Shown: piece after piece, positions 6,236-7,330 of the stretch
How the letters are laid out: the number at the start of each line of letters is the position of its first letter
Numbering within the stretch: the first letter of the stretch is position 1
Assembly (NCBI GenBank): GCA_903864395.1
Contig: CAIPFQ010000148.1
Span: 1-7,330 of the forward strand
Length of the DNA: 7,330 bases
From: an uncultured Chlamydiae bacterium
Lineage (GTDB): Bacteria; Chlamydiota; Chlamydiia; Chlamydiales; SM23-39
Direction of reading: 5' to 3'
Position numbers and translations under genes: made by a program
Notes under the pieces: model-generated
Seen by the model: only the letters and a program-made list of their open reading frames with translations
Database searches by the model: none
Told to the model about the DNA's origin: nothing

Positions 6236-7330
6236 ATGGATTCGGATAAAAATACTGGATTTGGGAAGTGGCGCTCATTCTTTTGGCCCATTCACCGATG
6301 GGAGTTAAGGAAATTCCTTCCTCTCAGTTTCATGTTTGCTTTGATCTCGTTTAATTACAATCTACTGCGCGCCTATAAAGATTCCATGGTCGTTACGGCG
6401 AACCACTCTGGCGCTGAAATTATTCCTTTTATTAAGGTCTGGGCTATTTTGCCAGGGGCTATTTTGCTTACCTGGATCTTCACGCGCCTCGCCAATCGGT
6501 TCTCCAGGGAAAAAGTTTTTTACATCATGATGTCAATCTTCTTGGTGTTTTTCTTTGTCTTTACTTTTGTCTTGTTTCCCTTCCAAGATGTTTTGCATCC
6601 TAATCATTTTGCAGACAAAATGCAAGCAGTTTTGCCTGAAGGGATGAATGGGTTGATCGCTTTATTTCGCAATTGGACGCTCACGCTGTTTTATGTGATG
6701 TCTGAACTGTGGAGCACGGCGATTCTGACTGTGCTTTTTTGGGGTTTTGCCAATGAAATTACCTCTGTTGGGGAAGCGAAACGCTTTTATGGTCTTTTGA
6801 TGATCGGCGGAAACATTGCGGGGATTGGAGCGGGGCAGGCGGCTGGATGTTTTGCAAGCAATTGCTTCATATCTTGGATTCCCTACGGAAAAAATAATTG
6901 GGATCAGTCAGTTCTTTTTTTAAGCGGCGCTATTATTCTTTGCGGACTTCTTACAATCGTGATTTTTCGGTGGCTTAATGCGCATGTGATTCGTCCCTCG
7001 GAAGCTGCGAGGCCTTTACATCTGAAGACGGAGAAGATAAGGATGTCGATGAGAAAAAACTTTTCTTATTTGGCTCGTTCTAAATATCTCATTTGCGTTG
7101 CAGCGATTGTCGTTGCCTATAATTTAGCGATGAATTTGATCGAAGTTGTTTGGAAACATCAGATCAAGCAGGTGTATCCGAATCCGAATGATTTTACCAT
7201 ATACATGGGTGAGGTCATGACTGTGATGGGAATTCTCGCGACGGTTGTCTCTGTTTTTTTTACAAATGGGTTTATTCGCAGATCTTGGACGACAGCCGCT
7301 ATGATCCCTGTTGCGATCATTGCTCTCGCT
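6236..7330 (+). CDS. NTT/Npt-family nucleotide transporter (ATP/ADP translocase family), partial
   Basis: Inner-membrane carrier of the family that lets chlamydiae and rickettsiae exchange ADP for host ATP or import other nucleotides. The right edge cuts it after 365 residues; family members are about 500-530 long, so roughly 70% is present. It opens with KWRSFFWPIHRWEL (11-24), then hydrophobic helices at about 28-46, 62-83, 93-115, 140-170, 184-205, 225-245, 284-300 and 325-345. Conserved landmarks are YKDS (47-50, K48), GAEIIPFIKVW (59-69), RNWT (145-148), SELW (156-159, E157), FWGFANEIT (168-176), EAKRFYG (180-186), INLVEV-like NLIEVVWK (300-307, E303) and YPNPNDF (314-320). The charged residues correspond to ones known to matter in plant and bacterial NTTs. 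The start is set at 6236 from family alignment; AGGAG (6229-6233) lies unusually close, and in-frame ATGs at 6188 and 6203 are alternatives. The substrate cannot be fixed: the motif LRAYKDS differs from the LRDTKDT of classical ATP/ADP Npt1. Confidence 0.93.
   Translation, partial: MDSDKNTGFGKWRSFFWPIHRWELRKFLPLSFMFALISFNYNLLRAYKDSMVVTANHSGAEIIPFIKVWAILPGAILLTWIFTRLANRFSREKVFYIMMSIFLVFFFVFTFVLFPFQDVLHPNHFADKMQAVLPEGMNGLIALFRNWTLTLFYVMSELWSTAILTVLFWGFANEITSVGEAKRFYGLLMIGGNIAGIGAGQAAGCFASNCFISWIPYGKNNWDQSVLFLSGAIILCGLLTIVIFRWLNAHVIRPSEAARPLHLKTEKIRMSMRKNFSYLARSKYLICVAAIVVAYNLAMNLIEVVWKHQIKQVYPNPNDFTIYMGEVMTVMGILATVVSVFFTNGFIRRSWTTAAMIPVAIIALA

Overview
The window looks like chromosomal DNA from a member of the Chlamydiae, most likely an environmental (Parachlamydiales-like) lineage. 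Two genes carry this inference. One is a protein of the DUF2709 family, which as far as I recall is confined to Chlamydiae (C. trachomatis CT538-like). The other is a nucleotide transporter of the ATP/ADP translocase (NTT/Npt) family, typical of obligate intracellular bacteria. The order DUF2709, tsaE, dnaQ-like also matches my memory of CT538, CT537, CT536. No database search was possible, so the taxonomic call is inference.

Layout. A minus-strand pair fills the left part: ldh (a Leu/Phe/Val-type amino-acid dehydrogenase, 1790-2914) is followed after 5 bases by argS (57-1784). The first 56 bases hold only a short direct repeat and a weak hairpin. A short divergent intergenic region (2915-3043) contains two back-to-back promoter candidates: a very strong one (perfect extended -10) for ldh-argS and a moderate one for the rightward genes. 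Rightward, the DUF2709 gene (3044-3772), tsaE (3751-4200) and a dnaQ-like exonuclease (4191-4940) overlap one another. pgk (4962-6155) follows after 21 bases, then an NTT-family nucleotide transporter (from 6236) that runs off the right edge. No gap between genes exceeds about 130 bases.

How the genes fit together. The left pair handles amino acids: reversible oxidative deamination of branched-chain or aromatic amino acids, and arginine charging of tRNA. The rightward cluster mixes an unknown lineage-specific protein, the ATPase for the tRNA t6A modification, and a DEDDh exonuclease with an extra C-terminal domain. It then moves to energy: phosphoglycerate kinase makes ATP in glycolysis, and the neighbouring transporter exchanges or imports nucleotides across the inner membrane. 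All complete genes look intact. I found no mobile element, CRISPR array, tRNA or rRNA. The window is mostly conserved core sequence; the most interesting parts are the divergent promoter region, the DUF2709 protein with an internal motif repeat, and the transporter's uncertain substrate class.
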